Below, one piece after another: positions 1 through 11,070 of a stretch of 64,000 bases of DNA. The stretch comes from Mixia osmundae IAM 14324 (taxonomy: Eukaryota; Basidiomycota; Mixiomycetes; Mixiales; Mixiaceae), in assembly GCF_000708205.1 (NCBI RefSeq), contig NW_014575551.1:248001-312000 (forward strand), given 5' to 3'. The position numbers were made by a program, and so were the translations under genes. The notes under the pieces were generated by a model. That model saw only the letters and a list, made by a program, of their open reading frames with translations, ran no database searches and was not told the origin of the DNA. The first letter of the stretch is position 1; every line of letters starts with the position of its first letter.

Positions 1-156
1 AGACCGAAAAAAGATTTGACGCCATCGCGTGCATCGATCGCGTCGCGTCTGTGATCTGTGCAGCGGCAGCCAAAAGGACAGCGTCCAGCTGCTGGTCGGA
101 TGGTCTGCGAAGGAGCCCAAAAGCCACGGATGGCACACTGAAGATCGACTTAGAGC
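1..156. other. Upstream flank of the first gene
   Basis: The only open frames here are short and overlap the 5' end of the following gene. No element is recognised. It probably holds promoter and 5' leader sequence of the gene starting near 157, or the tail of a gene lying outside the window. Confidence 0.3.
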
Positions 157-3100
157 TTGCTGACACGCTCGCTTCAGCTGGGTACCGCGAAACGCCTCTG
201 CGCCTTTGTTCAAGCCACAGACCGAACAGACGACGCAGCGAAACCGACGAGCCGTGCCCATGAGCTCACGCACGTCATGAGCAAGGCCGAAAGCAAAATG
301 CCGAGCACTGTGCGCCGTGCCCTGATGGACGTCTCCAACAGAGCGACCATACCGACGTTCTTCGATGCCAATGCACAAGCAACTAACGTTGCGTCCGCCA
401 CAGGTGCAGCCGGCCCTCAGATGGCAAGCATGCGAGCTAGCGGCGCCAGCAGGGGTGCGCTCCATCCGCTCGAGGCAGCTTCCAATCATGCCCTTCAAGC
501 GAATGGCTTGCATGCGCCGGCAACATCTGAAATATGGACAACACCGCAGACTTCGCCTATGCTGGGCTCAGTCTCGCCGCTGCTGGGCTCCAGCTGGTCT
601 GACATCTCGCGATCTTCGTCAATCTCTCGTTCGCACTCGCGTGAGCACTCGTCCAACGGAACCTCGGTCGACAGCATGCTCGCGCCTCCTCCCGAACAGG
701 CCACTACGCCGCTCTTACGCACAAGCTCACGACACCTATCCCGCATCGCATCACGAGATAATTTACACGATTCACACTTTCCCCAGGAAATCAACGCCTC
801 ACTCTTACATACCCCACGAAAGAAGATGGTGCAGTCAGAGCCAGCCAAGGAGACAGTGCCCTCTGCTCTCATACCCGCATCGCTGCGACGGCGCTATAGG
901 CAAGCTTTTGGAAACCGACTGTCGCTATCCCTGCCTCGCACGTCTCTGAGATCGCGACTGGAGCCGACGCGTGAGCAAAGCAAACCTGCAAAGGTCGCAA
1001 AAGAATCGCCTGCACGGACGAAGCCATCGACTTGGCTGGCGCGACAGTGGCGGCAACGCGCTCAGAAGAGGTCAAGAGAGTGGCTCTGGACCTATCTAGG
1101 CGGCTTTGGCTTGCTTGGGCTGCTGCTATGCACCTTGCTCTCCACCCAATCGCGCATCAGGCCAGTAGCGCAAACGGCCAGATATGCGGTCTCATCGCAG
1201 CGCGTAGCAAAGCGTTCGGCCAAGTGGCCACAGCTCCTGAGCGCCAAGCCGAGTGATAGCTACGATGCACCGGAGCGGGACACTCTGATACTCTACCGCA
1301 TTCTGGGTAACGATCTGCCGCCTCGACATGAGCAAGGGCAAACTATGCGCAATGTCAGGTTTATGCTGGAGCATGAGCATTCATTTGATGAGGAGATAGC
1401 TCGTCTACTCTCGCTGCAGCACGCCGAACACGTAGCCTCTGGGTCTCGCAAGCGTACAAGACAGAACTCGGCAGCATTGCCGGTGACGCGAATCGAAAAA
1501 TACTTCGTGCTCAACCGGTTGTCAAGCCCAGCACACATTGCAGCATTGACGAGCCTTCTCATGGACGAACTCGATGTTCCACAAGACCATGTCCTCCAGA
1601 TTCCCTTTGACTGGGATGCATACTACGCCCAAAGCTTTCGATGGGATGGTGGCGTTGGTGGAGTGAACGGTCGTGGCATGGAGAGTGTCTGGGGCATTGG
1701 CAGCGCCCGCCCAGGCAACCTTTCCTCTGCAGGTGAGCTCGACATCCGACTTTGCTTGCAGTCCGCTGACAAGGCCCTTGCAGCGGGCGAGCTCAAGCAG
1801 AGAATGGACAACGAGGCCGATCTCATACAGATGGAAGGACGAACAGAGGCTATCAAGCAAGAGCGCCGTCGTCTAATGGCCAAACTGCGCGCTATCGATT
1901 ATACATATCACGACAAGAACAATTACGCCATCAATAATGTTCGTGCTTTACTGCGAGATTCTATCCGGTCAGGGCTGACTATAATGCGTGATACAGAACG
2001 GCGGTCGCAACTTTGCCCTTGCTCATGGTAGATCTCAACCACGAGCGCGCTGGATTCTGCCCCTCGACGGCAACTGCTTCTTCACGCCCGCCGCCATGGC
2101 GTCTGTCCTCTTCACCTTGCAAACAGAAGGCGAAGGTGCATCGGCTCGGCATCACGTTGTCATTCCAATGGTCAGATTGCTCAACAACAAGCTCGTGCTA
2201 CACCAGAATCGCCCTCTACCAAGCACAGTCGATGTGGCAACTGCCAAAAGCTTTTCCTCGCAGCAATACTACGAAAGCTTCTTGAGTCCCCCGAGTGCGC
2301 CCGAAGAGCCGCAGATCGGCTTTCGCTACGACTCACTACAGACGTATCAGCCCGCCATGCGATACGGCCGACGATCGAAGCTTGAGATGCTTTGGCGACT
2401 TGGGGCGGTTCCTTTTGCGCGTGGTCTTGACCGTAAATCGCTTCCGTGGGAGGTCAGCGAGCGTACATATCTCACAGCGAATGCGCATGGCTCCATCCAT
2501 CGGCTTGGCGATCAGACAGAAGACTCGCTTGACTTCAGCAAGGCGGGCTGGGTATATCGGTTGTTCAGCGGAGACAGAAGCCAAGAGATCAGTAGCACCG
2601 AAGCAAACCAGCTCAGGTATCTCAACCGCATCAAGGGCATTGTCGCTTTTGTCGAGCGTCTAGACGAGCAAGTAGCGCGCGGCATGCGCGCTTGTCCTGC
2701 TGGTCTGCGAGATTGTGGCTTCTCGAAGGACCGACTTTGGAGCTGGTCAGAAGAGCGTCTGGAAGAGCTCAAGCATGCTTATGACGAGCACGAAGATTTT
2801 GCGCTCGACCGAGTCCTTCGTTTCGAATCTCAAGCAATGCAATCTCTGACGTACGAAGATACGACACCGGATCCAGCTTCGGATCCACACACAGCCGCTG
2901 TCGAAGCTGCAGAACTTGCGCTTGCTGGCTACCTCACCTCCAACGTAACGTATTCAGTGGCAGCCGCGCAGCTCATTCAGACACGCTTCCTCACTGCACA
3001 GATCCAAGATTGGTCACACGCGGGGCGGCGATCAGCGGCGACGGCCGATGGCTCTGGCTATGCGTTCCCCTTGAGCTCGCTTGGTCATAGACCCACTTGG

Positions 3101-3622
3101 CTGCCGCAAGCAGAACGTGCCATCCAATTACCTTTCGATGCCAAAACGTTCGATCCTAGTCTCCTGCTAGATGCAGTTCGACTGATCCGGGCGACGCCGT
3201 CGCTCCACGCACCCATTGACGATATACTCTCGTCCGAGCACGTACACACCCTCGTCGCATCACACCTCGTTGCACTGCTCTTCGATCACGACCTGCAAGA
3301 GCTCACGCGGTATCCTGACGATCTAGGTCAAGCAGCGTCGTACGACTTACATCTAGCAAGTCTAGCTGCTTTCCTAGACGACGCAAAATTGCTCGGACGC
3401 GTTTCCAATCGCGCCCGACTTCGCACAGCATCTCACGGTTTTATCGATCCACAGGAGCTGACGGCTGCTTCTCGTAGCGTCTATCGCTTGCGTCACGGCC
3501 TGCTCAATGTGCGCTACAGAGCGAGCCATGTCGCGACTGCATTTGACAGCTCGTATCCACTACTCGATCCGGGCACAATCAGTAGTCATCCTCGCTTTGC
3601 TGCACTGGAACTAGACGCATAA
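157..3622 (+). CDS. Type II membrane protein with alginate-lyase-like C-terminal domain
   Basis: Two exons (157-1938 and 1997-3622) joined by a 58-nt GT-AG intron encode about 1135 residues. A Ser/Arg-rich N-terminal region of about 300 residues precedes one membrane segment (about 310-331, WTYLGGFGLLGLLLCTLL), so a type II secretory-pathway protein is likely. A conserved stretch with ILGNDLPPRHEQGQT follows. Across the intron lies NNNGGRNFALAHG, then WILPLDGNCFF, which looks like a glycosyltransferase-type acidic site. From about residue 898 the chain resembles the alginate lyase (all-alpha polysaccharide lyase) fold: LTSNVTYSVAAAQLIQTRFL, then YDLHLASLAAFL. The NNHG active-site motif expected just before YD is not visible (PDDLGQAAS instead), so lyase activity is doubtful. 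Met277 (nucleotide) is an alternative start. The function is not known to me; a role in Golgi polysaccharide handling is inference. Confidence 0.72.
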
Positions 3623-3712
3623 GAAGCGCAATCACATAGAACGCACTTTGTTGTTGTATGCACTGCAAGCACTGACGCACGACAAAGCTATTCAGATGTA
3701 GCATCGCGCAGA

Positions 3713-5363
3713 TCACATTCTCGCGCGCTTGTTGCTGCCGCCTTCTGTGGAAGCAACAGAAGCACTTCGCTTGGCGCGTTCGGCTGGTGTTGATTGCTCT
3801 GCCGCAGGACTTGTTGCGCCGACTTTGCGTTGCTTGAGGACCTTGATTTCGTATTCGGCTCGTTCGGTGGCTCGCTTGAGATCGACCAGAGAACCAAGTG
3901 CGTGCGTCAGCCCGTCCAATCTGGCTACGTTATTCGCGGTAGGCATAACGAGGCGGAGTGAGATGCCCATCTCTGCTAGTGCTGCGCCGATCCTGGGCGC
4001 TGTTGCAGGTTTGAGCGGCGTGACGCGCGAAGAGCGTAAGAAGACAGAAGGTCCTGTCGCAAGTAAAGTATTGCGAGCCAGGGAAGCATCATTTCGAGTG
4101 ATGCAATATTGCGCGTCTGGCCAAGGTAAGATGAGCGTTCGGCCAAGCAACGAAAAGGAAGACTCACCAAAGAGAGGATTTGCTTTCGCCCGACGTTCTA
4201 AAGAAGCTTCGTCATCCGCGCTTGGATCATCGTATTCGCCTTTCCGTCCTTTCTTGTAATTGGTAGAAGACTTTGAGATGCCCAGGGGCGTACCGGGTGA
4301 AGCCAGACCGACTGCACCCGCCGGAGTACCTCCGCCTATGCCAGTGTGCGCATTGGAAGCCAGCGGACCACCAAGTAAGCGCAGTAAGTTCTCCCTGTCG
4401 CGCTGATGCTTTGCGTAATTCTGTTCGAGTCGACGAGACTCGACGTAAAGGAAATCCTCTTCTGCAATCTGCGCAGGTGTCCGCGAAAGCATCGTCGTCA
4501 GGTAGGCTTTTCGCGCGATCTCCCGAGACTTGTCGAATGCGTATTCCGTCAGGAGCTTGGACTTTGCACTCTCGTCGGTCTGTGGCCGAGCACGTATGAG
4601 CTTACGGCATACGCTGTAATAGCGCGCTTTCAGATCCTGCTCTGCGATAAGTCATACGCTGATAGCGAGCCGGGGAAGTGTATACCTCTACGGTGCGAGG
4701 CGTCACTTTTCCTTCGATGTCAGTATAGGCCCATCGATCTGCCATGAGGACGAAGCGCAGGTCGTATTGACGCGCGAGATCGAAGAGGTGATCCGTCTCT
4801 TCGTGTGTCCAATCATCATCTGTCGAAAGCAGCAGTGAGCCGAACATGTCTTGAGAGCAGATCATCATGCCGCCGACCTCTGAGGATGTGAAGATACTCA
4901 TCGTTTGAGTAGGAATACGATGCCGAGGCTGTGTTGTACTTGACGAAAGCATAATCTGCCCAGCTGGTTGTCAGCGCCTCACTCGGTTGCTATCCGCTCC
5001 ACTCGCCTGCATCCGATGACGTGGAAGCAGCATCTCTGGCCCAGTGAGAGAGCTGCAAGTCGTCCTTTCTCGCCTGGTTTGTGAAGCCTTGCCTTGTCCT
5101 GCGACGCCAAATTTTGAGTCCCACACGCATGCCAGGACGAGATGAGCGCACCACTTGGCTACTTTACGTTGCATCCGAGGCTTGCCCTTCATCTTTGGCT
5201 TGGCCAGCGCAAGCGAAGGTGCGTTGTCGCCGATGAGGGCATACAGTTCTCGTGTGATGCCATCCGGCCGCTTCTCCTTCTTTGGCAGTCGTAGTGGCTG
5301 TACAGGCGCAGATGGACCGGCTCTGGGGATCTGCAGGATGTCCCGCACATCTGAGGCTGACAT
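3713..5363 (-). CDS. SWC4: SWR1/NuA4 subunit Swc4 (DMAP1 family)
   Basis: Five exons (5363-5152, 5098-5003, 4963-4878, 4819-4686, 4636-3713) give 483 residues. The family start MSASDVRDILQIPR is present. It is followed by KWTRQGFTNQARKDDLQLSHW across introns 1-2, then the SANT/DMAP-type block DDDWTHEETDHLFDLARQYD and LKARYYSVCRKLI. A helical charged region and a Lys/Arg-rich nuclear tail (NKRARM) end the protein. In yeast, Swc4/Eaf2 is shared by the SWR1 H2A.Z-exchange complex and the NuA4 acetyltransferase. The introns are 53, 39, 58 and 49 nt, all GT-AG. The gene is divergent from VMA12, with only 27 bp between start codons if the upstream VMA12 ATG is used. Confidence 0.93.
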
Positions 5364-5390
5364 GGCGGGTCGCTCAGTCTCGTATGAGCA
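5364..5390. promoter_or_regulatory. Minimal divergent intergenic spacer SWC4/VMA12
   Basis: Only 27 bp separate the SWC4 start codon from the first in-frame ATG of VMA12. If both starts are right, transcription signals and 5' leaders must lie inside the opposite gene's coding sequence. If VMA12 starts at its second Met (5475), the spacer grows to 111 bp, which is still very short. Confidence 0.5.
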
Positions 5391-6779
5391 ATGGCTCGTT
5401 CGTCTTTCGGCTTGTCTCGATCAGTCGCGCGCGCGCTGCCAGAGGGGACCAAAGGCGTCGTCGCTGGCTGTCCAATGGTTCGGCTTGTACTGACAGCAGA
5501 GGTCCGAGATCGACTTGCGCTCCTCACGACACTCGCGCAGTACAACGAGCGCAAGTCTACAACGAGTCTGGCTGGCTCCTCGTCGTCCAAACACGCTGCA
5601 ATACCGAATGAGGTGATCGAAAGGATAGAGTACTATCTCGACGCCTCTGCCGACTTCTACGAAGCTCAAGATCATGCGCCGAGCAGCAAGCTCACATCTC
5701 CCTTGCGATCACCTATGCCTATCGCTGGCGCCGCGGCAGATGACACCACGAATGTCGAATGGATCGAATCCATTATACTACATGACGTGGCACGTTGGGC
5801 GAGAGATCAGCTCGTCCTTGTCGAGCCAGGGGACGCTAGAAGCTTGCACGATCAGACCGCCCGCTCAGGATGGCAATGGACTTGTCGTTCTGGTCATCTA
5901 GAACCGCAGCATCTGCTTCTCAGCGAGTTACTACGCGGCGCGTCAGTCTACGTTGACCCACCTGTCCGTCAGGAACGGGTGAGCCATCTCGCTCGTGAAC
6001 GCTCACTCGTGCTAAAGATTGACTATGGCCAGTCGTCTGAGTTGGAAAAGATCCTCGCAGAGATTTCTCTGAAGCAGGAATACGCAAGTTACGCCAAGAT
6101 GGTGTCCTCCGCCACCTCACCTCTCCGCAGCGTATCGCGACGATCCTCGGCCGCATCTGACGATGCTGCCCATGTCGATCTGGCCTCACTGACACCGTCG
6201 TACGATCTCTTCGGCAAGCGAAGGATCAGGCCACACGAAGGCACCCTTGCAGCAGAATGGCGGCAGTCTCAGCGTGAAGTCTCTGCAGTCATCAACGTCC
6301 TCGCCTCCATGATCGCCGTCGGCTTCGCAGCCTGGTGGGCAACGGGCGCAGTAGGCACGGTCTGGACGCCCATCCAGAAGCTCTGCCTGGCTGGGTTCGC
6401 TAGTGTCTTCATCGGTGCAGCAGAGACGTTTCTGTACATTCGCTTTTTCGCTGGACAGAGTCGCCCGAAGCGGCGCAAAGCGAACGTGCGCACAGTATCT
6501 CAAGTAGGCGTATTGATGCCCAGTCTGGTATTATCTACGCCTACGGCCAGGGCTGGCAACGCTGCGACTCTTTCCAAAGCATCAAGCTCTGCGCTCAAAA
6601 GTCCGAGTAGCGTCGCAGCAAGACCTGCCCATCGTCGTCGTCGATCCGAGCAGAGCATCTCACTGGCAATGCGCAAGTCGCAAGGCGTAGAAGCCAAGCT
6701 CAAGCATGTAGCCGCAGAGAAGGAGCTTCGTGCTATAACCCCGCCAAGCTCACCCAAGAGTAGTAAATTGAAGTTGTAA
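5391..6779 (+). CDS. VMA12: V-ATPase assembly factor, Vma12/TMEM199-like
   Basis: One exon encodes up to 462 residues. The second half carries the Vma12 signature: a cytosolic helix (ELEKILAEISLKQEYASYAKM) followed by two membrane segments, VINVLASMIAVGFAAWW and LCLAGFASVFIGAAETFLYI, then a basic cytosolic tail of about 100 residues. Vma12 works with Vma22 and Vma21 in the ER to assemble the Vo sector of the vacuolar proton pump. The start is uncertain. Met at 5391 leaves 27 bp to SWC4; Met at 5475 (MVRLVLTAEVRDRL) lies closer to where family similarity begins. The protein is longer than yeast Vma12 because of insertions and the Ser-rich tail. Another V-ATPase gene, VMA7, lies about 8 kb downstream. 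Confidence 0.8.
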   Translation: MARSSFGLSRSVARALPEGTKGVVAGCPMVRLVLTAEVRDRLALLTTLAQYNERKSTTSLAGSSSSKHAAIPNEVIERIEYYLDASADFYEAQDHAPSSKLTSPLRSPMPIAGAAADDTTNVEWIESIILHDVARWARDQLVLVEPGDARSLHDQTARSGWQWTCRSGHLEPQHLLLSELLRGASVYVDPPVRQERVSHLARERSLVLKIDYGQSSELEKILAEISLKQEYASYAKMVSSATSPLRSVSRRSSAASDDAAHVDLASLTPSYDLFGKRRIRPHEGTLAAEWRQSQREVSAVINVLASMIAVGFAAWWATGAVGTVWTPIQKLCLAGFASVFIGAAETFLYIRFFAGQSRPKRRKANVRTVSQVGVLMPSLVLSTPTARAGNAATLSKASSSALKSPSSVAARPAHRRRRSEQSISLAMRKSQGVEAKLKHVAAEKELRAITPPSSPKSSKLKL

Positions 6780-6862
6780 TATCACATGCATAGTCTCTAT
6801 GGCAGCTCTCCATTTACAGCCCGTACTTCTCTGCGTTCTCTTGCGAGCGTGCACGAGCGACG

Positions 6863-9800
6863 TCACGTCAGATGAACCTCTGAAGTTTCCATATCATCGT
6901 CTGGCGGCATGAACTGTAAGCGCAGTCCTGTCTCGCTCTCCTTGTCTGATCCGATCTCGACCTCGTGAGATGCGTTCGAACCCGGTGAGACTGGCGACGG
7001 CGGCGTGTCTATCGGACCCCAAGCTCGAGCACGGTAGCCTGAGCGGCGGACTGGCTCATCGTCCATCTCGAGATCACCCGCAGATGACGGCGCTCGACTG
7101 CCGTTTTGCGATACATCGCGAGAGTGAATGGCTGAATTGACGACGTCGATCGACTTTCCGCCGATGATGCGGTGTGTTCTTCTACGATAGAAAAGCAAAT
7201 ATGCAGCTTGCGTCTATATGAACCAATGTCAGTCAGCTTTTGTAAAGCTGAAGCTTAACAAGGGCTGCGGACCTTGACAGCATTTGCTGCACCGACGGGT
7301 GATACATGCGACTATCAAGCGCACAGCATGTCAGCCGACGTATTATCAAGCCGAGATCGTTGCTTACATCGTCATAATTGTACCATTTGCCATCTTCGAC
7401 GTTCTGTGCATATGCGGTATAGTGCCCACCGCCCATACCGCCGTAATGATTGTCGACAGCAAAGAGGTCGTAGAGCAAGGGCTCGTCGAGCGCTTCGTCT
7501 ATCGCATAGTCGGCACCCTTCTCTGCTCTAAGTCGCTCGGCTGTCTTGCGACCCAGTACATGTTGCTCAAGGTCAAGACCCTCGATTGGAAAGTCGACAA
7601 AGTCGGTGATCTTGTCTCGAGAATAGCGAACGTTACTGAATCGCTTGAGATGGATGACAAGCACATCTGGTGTCTTCCACAAATCGATCTTTTTCTCTGC
7701 TTGCTGATGTTTCTTGCACCGGCTGCAGTACCAGGCATTGTCTTCAGTGAGTTGCTCTGCTCGCGTGAAGTCCTTGAGACATTTATCAATCGTGAGACCC
7801 GTCTTGCTGTCCGCATCTCCCGATTCTGGCTCCTGATAGACGGTAAAGAGCGCATTCAGTTGCGCTGTTTCGGACAAATTAGGCGTCGGTGCATCGCCAA
7901 AGTATGCATCATATGCCTCATCGTCCCAATCGACTAGTAAGTGGTCACCGGTGCGAACAATTGTCGGTCCCTGACCAGCAGCGTCTGTAGCCGGACTCGC
8001 AGTCGCAGCGTCATCTGTCGCATACCGTGCGTTGAGTTCGCTGTCATCCTCCTGCTCGAACGCGCCGGGAATGATGCCAGCAGCCTTTTGCGGCCTGCTT
8101 TCGCGGTCTATTCGAGCCTCCAGGCTGACGAGCGCAGTTTCAAGCGCTGAAGCATCTGTGGGAGGGCGATCTGCCGTTTCTTGCGGGACCAGAAGCGTAA
8201 ATCGAGGGCGTGGCGCGGTTTGTTCTCCTGGCTTATCTGTCAACGATGTCTGCTGCGTATCTGCGTGTGCTGTCTGATCTGGATCGTGTTGAGAGACGTT
8301 CTGTCTCTGATTCTGTCGGGCGTACTGTTTGAGCAGATAGTCGGAGATCTGGTCAATGCTAGGCATCTCGCTCTTTTTGAAAGCCGCCACGAATGGCAAG
8401 CCGAACAGGTCATTCTCGGCCTTTTTGTACATTCGACCAGTTCGACGACTGCTTGGTCTCCGATGCGCTACCGGCAGTATCGCATAATCATCGTTCTCGA
8501 AAATCAGTGAAGACCTGCGGCTGTAAGGAGCCGCCGTTTGCTGCAAGCAGCGAACGGGAATCTCAAAGAACATGACAGAATCGGTGGCAACCTTGATGTC
8601 ATTGATCACTTCGTCATCTGACCACCATTTGAAGAATCGCCTGTTGTAGACCTCCACAGACATCATCTTGCGTGCATCGATGCCAGTCCGAGCAGCGATG
8701 TAAGCTTTGATTTGACTTATGGTCGTCGTGCCAGGCATATTGATCATGAACTTGAGCAGCGGCTTTGCAGGGTCCATCGGGACGAAGTAGACATGTCCAA
8801 TCCAAGTCTTACTTGGCAGCTGAAGCGTCAAATACATGAACGGATCGAAAGTGATGGAGACCTTGGCGCAATCGGGGCATACAACCTTGCTTGTGTACTG
8901 TCCTTGAAAGAGATCGACGATGATGCTATCATTGCGCGATTTATACTGATCCCAAGACGTCTTTGCCAAGTTCATCAGCTCTTCGTCATCGCCCCCAGTC
9001 CAGTCAGGTTGCTCGACGTAAGGCTTCTTTTTGATCCTGTTAAGGTCCTCGTGTAAGCCGTCAAGAAGGAAAGCGAGCAGCTCTTGCGAATCTTGCTGTT
9101 GCCAGCCTAGGAAGACGGGCCGGAATCGGCCAATCATTGCTTTGAACTCGCGTGGTGTGTACGAGTTTGACCCGCCAGTCCAGATACGCTGCATCAGCTG
9201 ACCAAAAGCCTCTGCAACCTCTCCGTTCATGCCCAAGGGATTGTCTGGATTCAGTTCGCTTTTGTATGCGCCAGCTGCGGACCGTTATGTCAGCTAAGGC
9301 ACGAAGCAAGCGAACGGACGAACAAGTAAAGTAACGTTGCAGCTCCGGCGTGTTGCTCAAGCATTGCAATGCGCTGTTCATCTGAGAGTTCGGGCATCTT
9401 ATCAGCGAAGGTTACGCATATATCCAAGAGACTTACGAAGCATGTATTGCCTAAATTCCCGAGACCAGTGAGGCCTCTCGAACGACCTGTGCTAGCTGCA
9501 TGACTTCGAAGCAGTCTGGCGGTGATACCGAGCTTCTCTTCCGTGCCTGCAGGCGAGGAATCGCGCGAAGACGTCATACCGTGTGTATTTCTCTTGGCCA
9601 CAAGAGAATTGATCTGACTCGTACTTGCCGTCGGACCAGACGAAGTGGGAAATGCCGAAGTACTGAAGAAGCCTCGTGAGCCTGCGAGGACGGGTTGCGA
9701 TGTAGGCAACGAGCTGGCAAGCTGCAGCACGCCTTCCGAGTCTGTAGGCAGAACCCACGCCCCATTGTCGTGCGCTACTTCGACAGCCAGTGGCGTCCAG

Positions 9801-10960
9801 CGTTCAGCCAATGTCGCGTTCAAAAGGTTTTCTTCAGGCTCGAGCACGCCATCGAGACCGTCACCGACAAGCTCGGCACCGGTCATAAGTGTCGCAAGCG
9901 AAGCTGCGCTTGACCGGGCGCTGTCAGGCAACAAGCGCCAGAAACGTAATTTCTGCGTCGCAGATAGGCTGTAAGCGCGTCGTGCAAAGTCGACAAGAGT
10001 CTGAACGGTCGAAGCCGCAGAGAGAGAGCGGCCAGAGTCACCCGCCTCGGCGTAGATGTAGGTACCGGCGTCTCTGATCAGGTATAGGATGATCGAGGGC
10101 GGTATGCATTCGAGCTGCTCGTTTCCCGGCAAGGTCCTCGTTGAGATGACGGAGCGTTTGATCTCGTAATCTCGCAGTCCATACCTGGAGGGAGACGCAA
10201 GCACATTGAGCAGAGCAAAAAGGGGCACGTGCAGCACTCACCAATCAAGGAGTAACTGCCAGGCGCGCTCAGGCAATGGTATATAGTCGACTTCCTCCTC
10301 CGGAGTACCTTCAAGGCGACCTCGTGCGTCGAGGCTAAGCGAGGCATTGGTGATAGGACCCGGCCCGTCTGGTCCGGCAGCGACCATCTGCCAGTCCTCA
10401 TCTCCTTTCTCCTCGCTCGCTTCTCCTGAGCTATGCGCCTGCCAAGTTTTATACCAAGGCGTCGCAACGAGATACCAAGCATCGCCAAGCACGAGAGATG
10501 TGCCATTCTTGAGCTGATTGATGAGTCTTACTTGCTCTGGCCCAGAGGGCAGAGTAACGCCTGCTGGCGCGCGGGCAAGAGGACGTGAAGCGCTTATGGT
10601 GGGTGGTACGGGCACGTCGCCCATGATGTGCTGTGCAGGACTGTCGTCTCCGTCCAGGCTTGTATAGACTGAGGGCGTGTAGCTTGAAGTACCAGAGAGC
10701 TGTCCTTGCAAGGAGGGAGCGGTCGCAATGTACGAGGCGTAAGCGGTCGGCTCTATGGACAGATGATCTGTCTCGCCCAGGAGACTGCTTTCTGGGGAGC
10801 CGGGCGAGGTGACAATGGGCGTCCGACCAGTAGAGGTGCCAGGGTGGATGCTCCCTAATTCCTGTGAGGCAGATCTCTTGAAAGTTGATGATGCCCGAGA
10901 CGACTCGCTGCCGTCGTCCGAGCTACTCCTCAACCGCTTGATATTGCTCAGAGAGTTCAT
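6863..10960 (-). CDS. UBP12: Ubiquitin-specific protease with DUSP domain (Ubp12/USP15-like)
   Basis: Six exons (10960-10242, 10184-9437, 9381-9324, 9274-7368, 7311-7273, 7213-6863) encode 1273 residues. A DUSP domain (LVLGDAWYLVATPWYKTW to WQLLLDWYG, about 155-240) follows a Ser-rich N-terminus. The USP fold starts at GLGNLGNTCF. The catalytic Cys, near residue 488, is two codons before the intron-2 boundary, with MNSALQCLSNT after it. The zinc ribbon is CPDC..., then CSRCKKHQQAEK. The His box is YGGMGGGHYTAYA, with the closing YNYDDSHVSPV and AAYLLFYRRR split by introns 4 and 5. A 39-nt exon carries SHVSPVGAANAVK. Ubp12 removes ubiquitin from nuclear and cytosolic targets in yeast. All introns are GT-AG (49-59 nt). 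The gene converges with VMA12 (83 bp between stop codons). Confidence 0.93.
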
Positions 10961-11070
10961 ACTGGTCCCCGAACGAGCTCGAGCGCCATCTAGGCTGCCA
11001 AGCTATGCTTTGCTTAGCAGGGTCGAGCAATAGCAAGTGAAGCACGCGTCGCAACATTGCTCGATATCGT

